A stretch of DNA of 64,000 nt from Devosia lacusdianchii (GTDB lineage Bacteria; Pseudomonadota; Alphaproteobacteria; Rhizobiales; Devosiaceae): contig NZ_CP092483.1 of the NCBI RefSeq assembly GCF_022429625.1, forward strand, positions 2,976,001-3,040,000, given 5' to 3'. Under the pieces are notes generated by a model, which ran no database searches, had not been told where the DNA came from, and saw only the letters and a program-made list of their open reading frames with translations. Shown in pieces: positions 26,540-35,674 of the stretch (within the stretch, counting starts at the first letter, position 1; the number at the start of each line of letters is the position of its first letter). Position numbers and translations under genes: made by a program.

Positions 26540-26904
26540 GTCACCCTCGGGCTTGACCCGAGGGCTCTTCACTTGACGATGTCGTCCCAAAGATCGCGCC
26601 ATTCGGGATTGTTCTCTTCGATCAGCGCTTCTTTCCAGCTGCGATACCATCGCTTCAACGACGTTTCGCGCTGGATGGCCATGGTAATGTCGTCATGCTG
26701 CTCGAAATACACCAGACGCTTTATCTCGCGGTACTTCGTATAGCCTTTCACCAGCCCTGCGCGGTGCTCGTAGACCCGGCGAAGCAGGTCATTGGTCACA
26801 CCGATATAGGTGCGCCCGCGTCGCATATTGGCAAGGATGTACACAAAGCCGCCCATGGCCAACATCTTGAAGTACAGAGCCCTCGGGTCAAGCCCGAGGG
26901 TGAC
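26540..26904. mobile_element. Candidate GIY-YIG cassette with 29-bp inverted terminal repeats
   Basis: The segments 26540-26568 and 26876-26904 are perfect inverted copies, 29 bp each. Each contains the palindrome CCCTCGGG-CTTGA-CCCGAGGG flanked by GTCA outside and CTCT inside. Between them lies only the GIY-YIG gene: its stop codon touches the left repeat and its start is 10 nt from the right one. Conserved CCACC-rich sequence continues outward at both ends. No target-site duplication is evident. The mobile character is inferred from this geometry and from the gene-less relatives at 40.6-40.9 kb. Confidence 0.6.
26569..26865 (-). CDS. Small GIY-YIG nuclease (UPF0213/URI-type)
   Basis: A 98-residue single-domain GIY-YIG protein. 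The signature is split as FVYILAN and TYIGVTND, followed by the conserved arginine helix LLRRVYEHRAG, YFEQHDD, and the catalytic-glutamate helix with REKxLK form RETSLKRWYRSWKEALIEENN. All expected active-site positions (two Tyr, Arg, Glu, Asn) are present, so it should be an active nuclease. ATG 26865 or 26856 may start it; neither has a clear ribosome site, unless the GAGGG in the adjoining repeat serves. It is enclosed by 29-bp inverted repeats. Confidence 0.88.
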   Translation of the reverse strand: MLAMGGFVYILANMRRGRTYIGVTNDLLRRVYEHRAGLVKGYTKYREIKRLVYFEQHDDITMAIQRETSLKRWYRSWKEALIEENNPEWRDLWDDIVK

Positions 26905-26934
26905 GCGCGGTGGGTGGCCGGAATTTCGGGCATC

Positions 26935-27666
26935 CTATGGACTGAAAACTTCAAAGACGTTTCTTAGTAACGCTTCGATGTGAGCAGCTACCTCATTCGG
27001 ACCAACCTGCAGGCTGTTTGGGTGGCCCGCACCGTTTCGTAAGGTTAGGGCCTGCTCCAATCTCTGCTTGGTGTTCTTGCCAAGTACTGAGATGGCGACA
27101 AGGCGATTGAGGAAGTCAGCCTCCTTCATCACCCCAATGTCGTCTGCTGTTACCGCGACCTTCCATTTTGCATCTATGCGCTTTGCTTCGGCGTTGAATT
27201 GCGAAAGGTGCGACTTGACCACGTCCTTTTTTATGACGTCTAGCGCTGCGAGCCAAGACATCACAATGGCCGACCGAAAAAGGCGGGCCTCATAGCAAGC
27301 AATGGCTTCTTCGACAAAATTTCGTGTATCCTTGTCCGTGATCTTAGCAAGGTGGGTTCTAAGATCTATGGCAACCTGTGTTGCCGCCGGACTCCCCCAC
27401 GTTGCTCCCAATTCTGGCAGCTTCGCCTTGCCCTTTTCGGAGAGCTCATAGCCACCGTTGATCTGAATAGCGACGCCTTTTGCTCGGGCTATTATGTCGG
27501 AAATGTTCCAGCCGACCATGTTGCAGCCGACCGACCCCGCCTTAGAGCGGATGTCTTTGACACTCGCTGGTTGCGAGAAGGCCGCGAGCGTTAATAGTAC
27601 CCGGTCGATCCGCTGGAGCCCGTCCGCTTGTAGCAGTAATTTCAGCTCTGCATCACTCAGCTTCAA
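26935..27666 (-). CDS. HEPN-motif protein with N-terminal winged helix, unknown system
   Basis: A 243-residue protein of no family I can name. Residues 1-90 look like a winged helix-turn-helix (SVKDIRSKAGS, then GGYELSEKGKAKL). The rest is helical and ends with R210-N-G-A-G-H215 in LTLRNGAGHPNS, the R-x4-H motif of HEPN ribonucleases, preceded by CYEARLFRSAIVMSWLAALDVI as in abortive-infection HEPN proteins. GC content is about 50%, well below its neighbours. The start is a TTG at 27666 with AAGG 7 nt upstream, 14 nt inside the preceding gene, so the two are coupled. An RNA-cleaving defence or toxin role is an inference. Confidence 0.68.
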   Translation of the reverse strand: MKLSDAELKLLLQADGLQRIDRVLLTLAAFSQPASVKDIRSKAGSVGCNMVGWNISDIIARAKGVAIQINGGYELSEKGKAKLPELGATWGSPAATQVAIDLRTHLAKITDKDTRNFVEEAIACYEARLFRSAIVMSWLAALDVIKKDVVKSHLSQFNAEAKRIDAKWKVAVTADDIGVMKEADFLNRLVAISVLGKNTKQRLEQALTLRNGAGHPNSLQVGPNEVAAHIEALLRNVFEVFSP

Positions 27667-28180
27667 GTCGCGACCTTAGCGATGTTTGTTCGGCCGCTGT
27701 CAAAGAGTAGGCGCTTCCTGTCAACTCGTTTAGCCTCTTGCTGCCCACAAGGCTTTTCAGCGCGGCGGTCAAGTTGCCGCCCATGCTGGCCTTGTAATAA
27801 GCCGTAGCGCTCTGCATCGCACTCAGTAGGTCAGCGCGCTTGAAGCTCGCCATTCCCTGGCCAATTTGGAGATAAGCCGCGGCAGCAATTACCAGGTCCG
27901 GACCACTGCTTACCGAGAGGCGAGCCGCGATCGTGCCCACAGCCATGTTCAGGGTGGTCAGGGCCGCATCGCCAGCACTGCCCGCAGCAGTGGTAGAAGC
28001 GCTGTTTGACAGAGTGTTGAAGGCAGCCGCAGGTGTAATACCAACCAGACTTTCCAAGTGGCTAAAAAGGTCTTTGATGGCATCGGCATCGAACTGAGCA
28101 TCACCTTCGTACTCAAATTCAACATGACCCATCTTGATTTTTAGTTTTGAAGTCAACTTCCTATCCCTCCCCAATCCCAT
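27653..28180 (-). CDS. Partner of the HEPN protein, unknown family
   Basis: A protein of up to 175 residues. A short N-terminal beta unit, KLKIKMGHVEFEYEGDAQFDADAIKDLFSHL, resembles the KIKIG-x-E-x-EYEG start seen in small accessory proteins of genomic islands. The middle is alanine/serine-rich and helical; the end, RLNELTGSAYSLTAAEQTSLRSRLE, looks like an HTH or small helical hairpin. Start alternatives: ATG 28180, TTG 28156 (after GGGAGG and AGGAAG), or ATG 28132. Lower GC than flanking genes. It overlaps the HEPN gene by 14 nt and is its obvious partner, perhaps an antitoxin or sensor; no function is established. Confidence 0.6.
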   Translation of the reverse strand: MGLGRDRKLTSKLKIKMGHVEFEYEGDAQFDADAIKDLFSHLESLVGITPAAAFNTLSNSASTTAAGSAGDAALTTLNMAVGTIAARLSVSSGPDLVIAAAAYLQIGQGMASFKRADLLSAMQSATAYYKASMGGNLTAALKSLVGSKRLNELTGSAYSLTAAEQTSLRSRLEAE

Positions 28181-28524
28181 CTCAAGTTACTTGGAGGTGC
28201 GTGTGATTCCAAGATGGTGTCATTTTGCGGGGCGGGGCCGGTATTCGCGCAGCAAGGGTCCAGCCCTGACGAGCGTGACCACCAACAATCAAAGTAGCCA
28301 CAATCCCGCGGTCCTATCAGGAAGCAATGGTGACTACTTTCACCACCCCTTCCCTTCCCCGCCCACTTCCGCTAGACAGCCCACCTAACCACCCGGTCCA
28401 AGCCTTCCCGAAGCGCTGCAACGCCCTGTTGCCGTGCGCATACGGTGCGGGTGGTCACGAGCCGGGTGATTCTTTCTCGCCCGACCCCGCGTCCCCGGAC
28501 GCGTCCTAGAGTTGAGCGAGCGCC
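28181..28524 (+). other. Intergenic region before carB
   Basis: No gene is supported. It presumably carries the promoters of carB and of the divergent HEPN module. The left half is AT-richer like the module; the right half is typical chromosomal GC. GAGCGAGCGCC just before ATG 28525 gives only a weak ribosome site for carB. No terminator, riboswitch or palindrome was recognised. Confidence 0.5.
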
Positions 28525-31500
28525 ATGCCAAAACGTACCGACATCAAATCGATCCTCATCATCGGTGCGGGTCCGATCATTATCGGGCAGGCCTGCGAGT
28601 TCGATTATTCCGGCACCCAGGCGTGCAAGGCACTCAAGGAAGAGGGCTACCGGATCATTCTGGTGAACTCCAATCCGGCGACGATCATGACCGATCCTGA
28701 TCTGGCCGACGCCACCTATATGGAGCCGATCACCCCCGAAGTGGTCGCCCGCATCATCGAGAAGGAACGCCCTGACGCCCTGCTGCCCACCATGGGCGGC
28801 CAGACGGCGCTGAACTGCGCACTTTCGCTGCGCAAGATGGGCGTGCTGGAGAAGTTCGGCGTCGAGATGATCGGCGCCACGGCCGAAGCCATCGACAAGG
28901 CGGAAGATCGCGAACTGTTCCGCGACGCCATGAAGAAGATCGGCCTCGAAACCCCGCGCTCCATGCTGGCGCACAACACCATCGAGGCCCTGCAGGCGCT
29001 CGAAGTCATCGGACTGCCCGCCATCATCCGCCCCAGCTTTACCCTGGGCGGCACCGGCGGCGGCATCGCCTATAACCGCGAAGAGTACCTCGCCATCGTC
29101 GAGAGCGGCGTCGATGCCAGCCCGACCAACGAGGTGCTGGTCGAGGAAAGCGTGCTCGGCTGGAAAGAGTACGAAATGGAAGTTGTCCGCGACAAGAAGG
29201 ACAACTGCATCATCATCTGCTCGATCGAAAACATCGACCCGATGGGCGTCCATACCGGCGACTCCATCACCGTCGCCCCGGCGCTGACGCTGACCGACAA
29301 GGAATACCAGATCATGCGCGACGCCTCGCTGGCGGTGCTGCGCGAGATCGGCGTCGAAACCGGCGGCTCCAACGTGCAGTTCGGCATCAACCCGGCTGAC
29401 GGCCGCATGGTCGTCATCGAAATGAACCCGCGCGTCTCGCGCTCCTCGGCCCTCGCCTCCAAGGCCACCGGCTTCCCCATCGCCAAGGTCGCAGCGCGCC
29501 TCGCGGTCGGCTATACGCTGGACGAACTCGACAACGACATTACCGGCGGCATGACCCCGGCCTCGTTCGAGCCGACCATCGACTATGTCGTGGTGAAGAT
29601 CCCGCGTTTCGCCTTCGAAAAATTCCCCGGCTCCGACAACCGCCTGACCACCTCGATGAAGTCGGTGGGCGAGGCCATGGCCATCGGCCGTACCTTCCAG
29701 GAATCGCTGCAGAAGGCCCTGCGCTCGCTGGAAACCGGGCTGACCGGCCTCAACGAGATCGGCATTCCCGGCCTCGGCGAAGGCGAAGACAAGAACGCCA
29801 TCAAGGCCGCCTTGGGCACCCCGACCCCCGATCGCCTGCTGCATGTGGCCGAAGCCATGCGCAAAGGCCTCTCGGTCGAAGAAATCCACGAAGCCTGCAA
29901 GATCGATCCATGGTTCCTCGAGCAGATGCTCGGCATCGTCGAGACCGAGAACAAGGTCCGCCAATTCGGCCTGCCGCAGGACGCGGAGAACCTGCGCTCG
30001 CTCAAGGCCATGGGCTTCTCCGATGCCCGCCTGGCCCAGCTCGCCAATGTAAAACCTGCCGACGTGCGCAAGCTGCGCCATTCGCTTGAGGTTCGCCCGG
30101 TCTATAAGCGCATCGACACCTCTGCCGCCGAATTCGCCTCGCCGACCGCCTATATGTATTCGACCTACGAGACGCCCTTTGCCGGCATCGTGGCCGACGA
30201 GGCCAAGCCGTCCGACCGCAAGAAGGTCGTCATCCTCGGCGGTGGCCCCAACCGTATCGGCCAGGGCATCGAGTTCGACTATTGCTGCTGCCATGCCGCC
30301 TTCGCGCTGGCCGATGCCGGCTACGAGACCATCATGGTCAACTGCAATCCCGAAACCGTCTCGACCGACTACGACACCTCCGATCGCCTCTATTTCGAGC
30401 CGCTGACCGAGGAAGACGTCATCGAAATCCTGCTCACCGAAAAGCAGAACGGCACGCTGCATGGCGTGATCGTGCAGTTCGGTGGCCAGACCCCGCTCAA
30501 CCTCGCCGAAGCCGTGCTCAAGGCAGGCGTGCCGATCCTGGGCACCCAGCCCGACGCCATCGACCTGGCCGAAGACCGCGACCTGTTCAGCAAGCTGCTT
30601 AACAAGCTTGAACTGACCCAGCCCAAGAACGGCATCGCCTATAGCCTCGAGCAAGCGCGCCTGGTTGCCGAGCGCCTGGGTTATCCGCTGGTCATCCGTC
30701 CCAGCTACGTGCTCGGCGGCCGCGCCATGGCGATCGTCCACTCGGCCAACGAGTTCGAACGCTATGTGCAGGATACGCTGACCGGCCTCGTCCCGCCCGA
30801 CATCCTGCAGCGCTACCCCAACGACAAGACCGGCCAGATCAATTCGGTCCTGTCGGACAATCCGCTGCTGTTCGATGCATATTTGTCCGGCGCCACCGAA
30901 ATCGACGTCGACGCCCTGTGTGACGGCAAGGACGTCTTCGTGGCCGGCATCATGGAGCATATCGAGGAAGCCGGCATTCACTCCGGCGACAGCGCCTGCT
31001 CCCTGCCCCCGCAGAACCTCAGCCCCGAGATCATCACCGAACTCAAGCGCCAGACTGCCGAACTCGCCTTCGCCCTCAAGGTCGGCGGCCTGATGAACGT
31101 GCAATATGCGCTCAAGGACGGCGTCATCTACCTGCTCGAAGTCAATCCGCGCGCCAGCCGCACGGTGCCCTTCGTCGCCAAGGTGATCGGCCAGCCCATC
31201 GCCAAGATCGCCAGCCGCATCATGGCCGGGGAAAGCCTCGCCAGCTTCAACCTGGTCGAGAAGACCTTCAAGCATATCGCCGTCAAGGAAGCCGTGTTCC
31301 CGTTCAACCGCTTCCCCGGCGTCGATACCGTACTGGGCCCGGAGATGAAGTCGACGGGTGAGGTCATCGGCCTCGACACCGATTTCGCCATGGCCTTCGC
31401 CAAGTCGCAGATGGGCGCCGGCTCCAAGGTCCCGGCCTCGGGCACGGCTTTCATCTCGGTGCGCGATCAGGACAAGCAATACATTGTCGATATGGCCCGC

Positions 31501-31836
31501 CATCTCGTCGAGGGCGGCTTCACCATCCTCGCCACCGGCGGCACCCAGAAATATCTGGTCGAGAATGGCGTCCCCGCCACCAAGATCAACAAGGTGCTCG
31601 AAGGCCGCCCGCATATCGTGGATTCGATGAAGAACGGCGGCGTGCAGCTGGTGATCAACACCACTGACGGCATGAAGTCGATCAGCGACAGCCGCGACAT
31701 CCGCCGCACTGCCCTGCTCGCCAAGATTCCCTACTACACCACTATCGACGGCGCCCTCGCCGCGGTGGAAGGCATCGTCGCCCTGCAAAAGGGCAGCCTC
31801 CAGGTCCGCTCGCTGCAAAGCTATTTCGCGGCCTAG
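28525..31836 (+). CDS. carB: Carbamoyl-phosphate synthase large chain
   Basis: A 1103-residue CarB, which joins bicarbonate, ammonia from CarA and two ATP into carbamoyl phosphate. Two homologous synthetase halves are clear: the first opens with [21 protein letters not shown] and has the ATP-grasp loop FTLGGTGGG, the second opens with [20 protein letters not shown] (about residue 570) and has SYVLGGRAM. The C-terminal allosteric MGS-like domain (about 960-1100) shows [11 protein letters not shown] and [16 protein letters not shown]. Full length for the family. The partner carA is at 3949. Confidence 0.97.
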   Translation: MPKRTDIKSILIIGAGPIIIGQACEFDYSGTQACKALKEEGYRIILVNSNPATIMTDPDLADATYMEPITPEVVARIIEKERPDALLPTMGGQTALNCALSLRKMGVLEKFGVEMIGATAEAIDKAEDRELFRDAMKKIGLETPRSMLAHNTIEALQALEVIGLPAIIRPSFTLGGTGGGIAYNREEYLAIVESGVDASPTNEVLVEESVLGWKEYEMEVVRDKKDNCIIICSIENIDPMGVHTGDSITVAPALTLTDKEYQIMRDASLAVLREIGVETGGSNVQFGINPADGRMVVIEMNPRVSRSSALASKATGFPIAKVAARLAVGYTLDELDNDITGGMTPASFEPTIDYVVVKIPRFAFEKFPGSDNRLTTSMKSVGEAMAIGRTFQESLQKALRSLETGLTGLNEIGIPGLGEGEDKNAIKAALGTPTPDRLLHVAEAMRKGLSVEEIHEACKIDPWFLEQMLGIVETENKVRQFGLPQDAENLRSLKAMGFSDARLAQLANVKPADVRKLRHSLEVRPVYKRIDTSAAEFASPTAYMYSTYETPFAGIVADEAKPSDRKKVVILGGGPNRIGQGIEFDYCCCHAAFALADAGYETIMVNCNPETVSTDYDTSDRLYFEPLTEEDVIEILLTEKQNGTLHGVIVQFGGQTPLNLAEAVLKAGVPILGTQPDAIDLAEDRDLFSKLLNKLELTQPKNGIAYSLEQARLVAERLGYPLVIRPSYVLGGRAMAIVHSANEFERYVQDTLTGLVPPDILQRYPNDKTGQINSVLSDNPLLFDAYLSGATEIDVDALCDGKDVFVAGIMEHIEEAGIHSGDSACSLPPQNLSPEIITELKRQTAELAFALKVGGLMNVQYALKDGVIYLLEVNPRASRTVPFVAKVIGQPIAKIASRIMAGESLASFNLVEKTFKHIAVKEAVFPFNRFPGVDTVLGPEMKSTGEVIGLDTDFAMAFAKSQMGAGSKVPASGTAFISVRDQDKQYIVDMARHLVEGGFTILATGGTQKYLVENGVPATKINKVLEGRPHIVDSMKNGGVQLVINTTDGMKSISDSRDIRRTALLAKIPYYTTIDGALAAVEGIVALQKGSLQVRSLQSYFAA

Positions 31837-31848
31837 CGGATACCCCCA

Positions 31849-31932
31849 CCTAGCCTCCCCCTGACAGGGGGAGGCATCGATGCAGTGGTAGCGGCAAGAT
31901 CGAGCCATAAACTCGATCAGTGGGAGGCTAGG
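31849..31932. repeat. Nested inverted-repeat element after carB
   Basis: The outer arms CCTAGCCTCCC (31849-31859) and GGGAGGCTAGG (31922-31932) are exact complements. Inside are two further perfect hairpins, CTCCCCC/GGGGGAG (31855-31873) and GATCGAG/CTCGATC (31898-31918). The layout folds as a three-way junction. It lies 12 nt after the carB stop and may end transcription, though no T-run follows. Confidence 0.7.
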
Positions 31933-32121
31933 AGGGGTGCTCCGATCCCTCCGCTTGACACCTCCGCCGCGATAACTATCCTCTCCGCATCATGATGATG
32001 ATCCAGTCCAACAAGTTCGCAGTGTTCCTCGGCGCCTGATGGCGCCCATCTCGGGCACACATTGAGCGGCGCGCCGCTCTGTTAGGCCACGCCAGTGGCC
32101 ACGCGAACTCATGGACATTCA

Positions 32122-32916
32122 ATGCCTGCCAATTTTGCCGCGCTCTCCGCAGCGCAGATTGACGCATTCATCACTGACGGTTTCGTCCGCATCGACGACG
32201 CCTTCTCGCGCGAGGTGGCCGATGCCGCCCGTGCCATTCTCTGGGCCGATACCGGCTGCGATCCGGATGATCCCGCCACCTGGACCAAGCCGGTCATCCG
32301 CCTCAACCAGTATGGTCAGCCGCCTTTCAAGGCGGCGGCCAATACGCCGGTTCTGCATGCCGCGTTCGATCAACTGGTCGGCGCCGGTCGCTGGGTGCCG
32401 CGCAGCGTGCTCGGCACGTTTCCGGTGCGCTTCCCCTCGGCGGATGATCCGGGCGATGCGGGTTGGCACGTCGATGTCAGCTTTGGCTTCGACGATCCGG
32501 ATTTCATGTCCTGGCGCGCCAATGTCAGCTCGAAAGGGCGAGCCCTCCTGATGCTGTTTCTGTTCTCCGATGTTGGAGAACAGGACGCCCCCACCCGCAT
32601 TCGTGTCGGCTCGCATCTCGATATCGCCCGCCAACTGGCTCCATCAGGCGAAGCGGGCCTGACCCTGCGCGAACTGGCCGCCGATGGCTTTGCCAGCACA
32701 GCTCACTGCCCCGAGGTCCTGGCTACAGGTGCCGCGGGCACGGTCTATCTCTGCCATCCGTTCCTGGTGCATGCGGCCCAGCCCCATCGCGGCACTAGGC
32801 CACGCTTCATGGCGCAGCCGCCGCTCGTGCCAGCCAGCCCGCTGCAGATCGACCGCGCGGATGGCGCCTATTCCCCCGTCGAACTGGCAATCCGCGTCGC
32901 CCTGGACCAGGGCTGA
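32122..32916 (+). CDS. Phytanoyl-CoA dioxygenase (PhyH) family protein
   Basis: A 264-residue Fe(II)/2-oxoglutarate-dependent oxygenase. The iron ligands are visible as His and Asp in GWHVDVSF and the distal His in FLVHAAQPHRG, with the 2-oxoglutarate arginine in GTRPRF. Family members hydroxylate varied small molecules. ATG 32122 is used rather than a GTG-type frame start 27 nt upstream. A distinct second member lies at 55906. It is monocistronic between repeat-bearing intergenic regions; substrate unknown. Confidence 0.86.
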   Translation: MPANFAALSAAQIDAFITDGFVRIDDAFSREVADAARAILWADTGCDPDDPATWTKPVIRLNQYGQPPFKAAANTPVLHAAFDQLVGAGRWVPRSVLGTFPVRFPSADDPGDAGWHVDVSFGFDDPDFMSWRANVSSKGRALLMLFLFSDVGEQDAPTRIRVGSHLDIARQLAPSGEAGLTLRELAADGFASTAHCPEVLATGAAGTVYLCHPFLVHAAQPHRGTRPRFMAQPPLVPASPLQIDRADGAYSPVELAIRVALDQG

Positions 32917-33001
32917 GTCAACCTGGGCGGATCGCACCGGTCCGCCCAGTACTCGCTTCTTCGTCCGGGCGCGCCAGGACGAAGAAGCCATTGCAACGAC
33001 C

Positions 33002-34303
33002 CTATGCCCCCGAACGGACAGGAAATCCCAGAGCGATCATCCGCAGCCCCTCACGCTGCCACAGCACCAAGCTCATCCCGACGCTGCGCACCGCCATGCC
33101 CACCGCACTCGCCAATGCCGCCCCGACAATGCCAAGAGCCGGTATCGCGATCACGCCAACCGCCAAAGTTGCAGCCAGCCCGATCAAGCCCACGACGAGC
33201 CCCTCCCGCTGCCGTCCGGTAACGATCAGCACCTCGCCGGCCTGGCCCGCCATGGCGCGCACCACCATGCCGCAGCCCAGCACCCACATCGCCACCTGCC
33301 CTGTCTGAAATTGTGGCCCGAATGCCCCCAGCAGCAGCGGGGCCGCGAACATCGCGACCAGAACCGCCCCGACGGTGGCCCAAAGCGTCAGCCGCGTCGA
33401 TTGCGTAATGCTGCGCTGGAGATCCGTCCGCGACCGCCCCGCCAAGTCCAGCGCAAACCGCCGCCCGGCGACCAACGTCATCGCATAGGCAACAAAGCCC
33501 GCCAGCGCCAGGCATCTGGCCGCAGCAAAATAGACGCCCACATCCTCTGGTTGAGCCAGAACGCTGAGCAGTAACAAGTCTGCATAGCCGGTGAGGTCTT
33601 CCAGACCCGAGAGCAGCAGCAACGGCAACGACGCCAGGAGCCACAGCCGCCGCTGCCCGCGGCTCGCGCGCCCCAACAACGGCGCCAAGCGGCCCAGCCG
33701 CCGCCCCAGCGTGACCGCCAGTCCGATGGCGGTCACGGCCATGGCCCCGATCATCACTGCGCCGACGAGCGGCAGGTCCAGCGCCACGCCCCGTCCAGCA
33801 AGCCCCAGGCAGGTTACCCCGACCAGTACAGGGCGGACGATATAGACCGGCACTGCGGCCAGCCGGAACCACCCGAAGCTGCGCGCCACGCCTTCAAGAA
33901 AATACTCGATGGCGAGGAATGGCAGCCCCAGCGCCACCAGCAGCACCATTAACCACGGTCCAGTCGCTCCGGCGAACAAAGCCGCCGAAACCGCGAGGAC
34001 CGCCAGGAGCACGCTTGCCGCGATCACGACCTGCAGACCGAACCGCCAATACCCACGAAGCGCCGTTTGGCGCCCCCGAAGCTGATAGCGCGGCAAAAAC
34101 CGTACACTCGATTCTGCAAAGCCGAGCGCTGCGAAGCTGCCCAAAGCCAGCATCCAGGTCCAAAGCGTCACGAAGCCGCCATAGCCATCGGCGGGCATGA
34201 GTCGCGCCAACAGTACCTGGAGGCCGAACACCAAACCCGCACTGGCAAGACGGATCAGCAGCGCCAGCGCCGCATCAAATCCACTGCTCTTATTATCAGA
34301 CAT
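33002..34303 (-). CDS. Wzx/MATE-like oligosaccharide flippase
   Basis: A 433-residue protein with 12-14 hydrophobic helices and the polysaccharide-export (MOP superfamily) pattern: an N-terminal RLASAGLVFGLQVLLARLMPADGYGGF and later FAALGFAESSVRFLPRYQLRG. It should move a lipid-linked oligosaccharide or similar amphiphile across the inner membrane. ATG 34303 overlaps the end of the upstream acetyltransferase gene by 8 nt, so the two are cotranscribed. No glycosyltransferase gene is nearby. Confidence 0.84.
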   Translation of the reverse strand: MSDNKSSGFDAALALLIRLASAGLVFGLQVLLARLMPADGYGGFVTLWTWMLALGSFAALGFAESSVRFLPRYQLRGRQTALRGYWRFGLQVVIAASVLLAVLAVSAALFAGATGPWLMVLLVALGLPFLAIEYFLEGVARSFGWFRLAAVPVYIVRPVLVGVTCLGLAGRGVALDLPLVGAVMIGAMAVTAIGLAVTLGRRLGRLAPLLGRASRGQRRLWLLASLPLLLLSGLEDLTGYADLLLLSVLAQPEDVGVYFAAARCLALAGFVAYAMTLVAGRRFALDLAGRSRTDLQRSITQSTRLTLWATVGAVLVAMFAAPLLLGAFGPQFQTGQVAMWVLGCGMVVRAMAGQAGEVLIVTGRQREGLVVGLIGLAATLAVGVIAIPALGIVGAALASAVGMAVRSVGMSLVLWQREGLRMIALGFPVRSGA

Positions 34304-35459
34304 ACAGCAGCAGGCAGGCGGCGGGACGAAGCCAGTTGACGGTAGACTGCCAGGCAGCAGGGGCCCAGGCATGCAAGCGCTTGAGGGCCGGCCGTACCGT
34401 CGGCAGCCATGCCCCGGCATAGATCCAACCTTTCCAGGTCAAGGCCTCGGCCCGGGTGGTTATGGAGATTGTGCGATTGGTCCAACTTTCCTTGTAGCTG
34501 GCGCGATTGATCAGCAGGTCATATCCGCTGACACCGGCATCGATCAGCCAGCTCACCGTCATGTCCATCTGAACCTTGCCCGGCGACATGTCCTTCAAAT
34601 CCCAGTCGAAGCCGCCGATATAGGCGTAGTAGTGCCGGTTCTGGATAAAGCCGAGCTCCAGCGCCACCACCCTGTCCCCTGCCCGCAGCACCGAAAGACA
34701 AGCGCCGCGCAACACCGCCTCGTCGCCATCGAGATCTGCCAGAAAGTCGCCATAGCCGGCCATGGCAAACCCGACGCTGTAGCGCCCCGTTTCCGTCAAC
34801 CACCGCCGCTTCATCGTGGTCGCCAGTTGCACCAGATCTTTGAATTCCTCGTGCCCCGGCCAGATGACCTGGAAATCGAGCTCGCCTAGCCGCGCCAGGT
34901 GGTTGCGCCGCCGATTGCGATTGCGCTTCTGCACCTTGCCGAGTTGCTGCGCATAGTCCTCGGACGAACTGTACTGCGTAAGGTCGAGGATCGAAGCGAC
35001 GTTCTCGCTGCCGGCCACGACCGGCTTGTCGACCAGAAGACCCGCCAGCGCTGACCCCTCAGGCACAGAACGGGAAATGGTGATGTCTGCACCTGAGGCC
35101 CGCATGGCGTCGCGCATCATGCGCCCGACAGTCGACGCGCCGGCCGCTCCCTGACGCACCAGAGCACCGCAATACTGGCTATGTGGCACGCCCAGCGTTT
35201 CGAGCCGCCTCAGCCCGGCGGCCTCGACGATCATGCGCGGCCACACCGCGACCAGCAGGTCATCGAGCCAGAGGGTAACGACATAGGGCCGTGTTCCCGC
35301 ATCATTGAAATGGCGCAGCCAGGTGCTGCACCAGTCATAGCTTTGGAAGTAACTCAGCGGATCAGCGCAGTGAATCTCGAGCCCGCGCCATGCTTCGGCG
35401 ATAGCGTCGACCCCGTCCAGAGTTTCGATGATGCGCGTTTCCAGAATGCCCGGCTTCGA
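34296..35459 (-). CDS. CelD/BcsL-family (FemAB-like) acetyltransferase
   Basis: A protein of about 387 residues with the two-lobed GNAT-like fold of the CelD/BcsL family: WRGLEIHCADPLSYFQSYDWCSTWLRHF near the N-terminus, the helix KVQKRNRNRRRNHL, and VVALELGFIQNRHYYAYIGGFD in the C-terminal lobe. Members work in cellulose or exopolysaccharide synthesis, probably acylating sugars. The start is a GTG at 35459 with GGGGGG nearby, or a GTG at 35489. It overlaps the flippase start by 8 nt, which supports a surface-polysaccharide role. Confidence 0.82.
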   Translation of the reverse strand, partial: SKPGILETRIIETLDGVDAIAEAWRGLEIHCADPLSYFQSYDWCSTWLRHFNDAGTRPYVVTLWLDDLLVAVWPRMIVEAAGLRRLETLGVPHSQYCGALVRQGAAGASTVGRMMRDAMRASGADITISRSVPEGSALAGLLVDKPVVAGSENVASILDLTQYSSSEDYAQQLGKVQKRNRNRRRNHLARLGELDFQVIWPGHEEFKDLVQLATTMKRRWLTETGRYSVGFAMAGYGDFLADLDGDEAVLRGACLSVLRAGDRVVALELGFIQNRHYYAYIGGFDWDLKDMSPGKVQMDMTVSWLIDAGVSGYDLLINRASYKESWTNRTISITTRAEALTWKGWIYAGAWLPTVRPALKRLHAWAPAAWQSTVNWLRPAACLLLYV

Positions 35460-35674
35460 CACGACTGCCCCCCGTCCGCTAAGGAGCACACTAGAGCCCA
35501 GAGTTGAACAAGCGATTGCGAGAGAGGTTAAATCCCCGTCAGCGGAAGAAGATTCTCCAGCGGTGATATGGGCCGCCGCCCTCTTGGCGCGATGTCATGG
35601 GTCCACACGCGGGGATTGACGCCCCCGTGCCGCCGACCCAGTTTGGGCGCTTGGCATTACCGCTCGGAGGCACC

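Noticed and set aside
26220..26743. Several 80-145 codon frames across 26.2-26.7 kb
   Set aside because: They read through palindromic repeats or the antisense of the GIY-YIG gene, and have biased compositions without domains.
28372..31908. A 1178-codon open frame antisense to carB
   Set aside because: It mirrors carB codon by codon; high GC in third positions suppresses stops on the opposite strand. The product is low in complexity (His, Gly, Asp, Leu rich) and has no recognisable domain.
31976..32167. A 63-codon minus-strand frame before the PhyH gene
   Set aside because: Arg-rich, no ribosome site, no recognisable sequence; overlaps the PhyH promoter and start.
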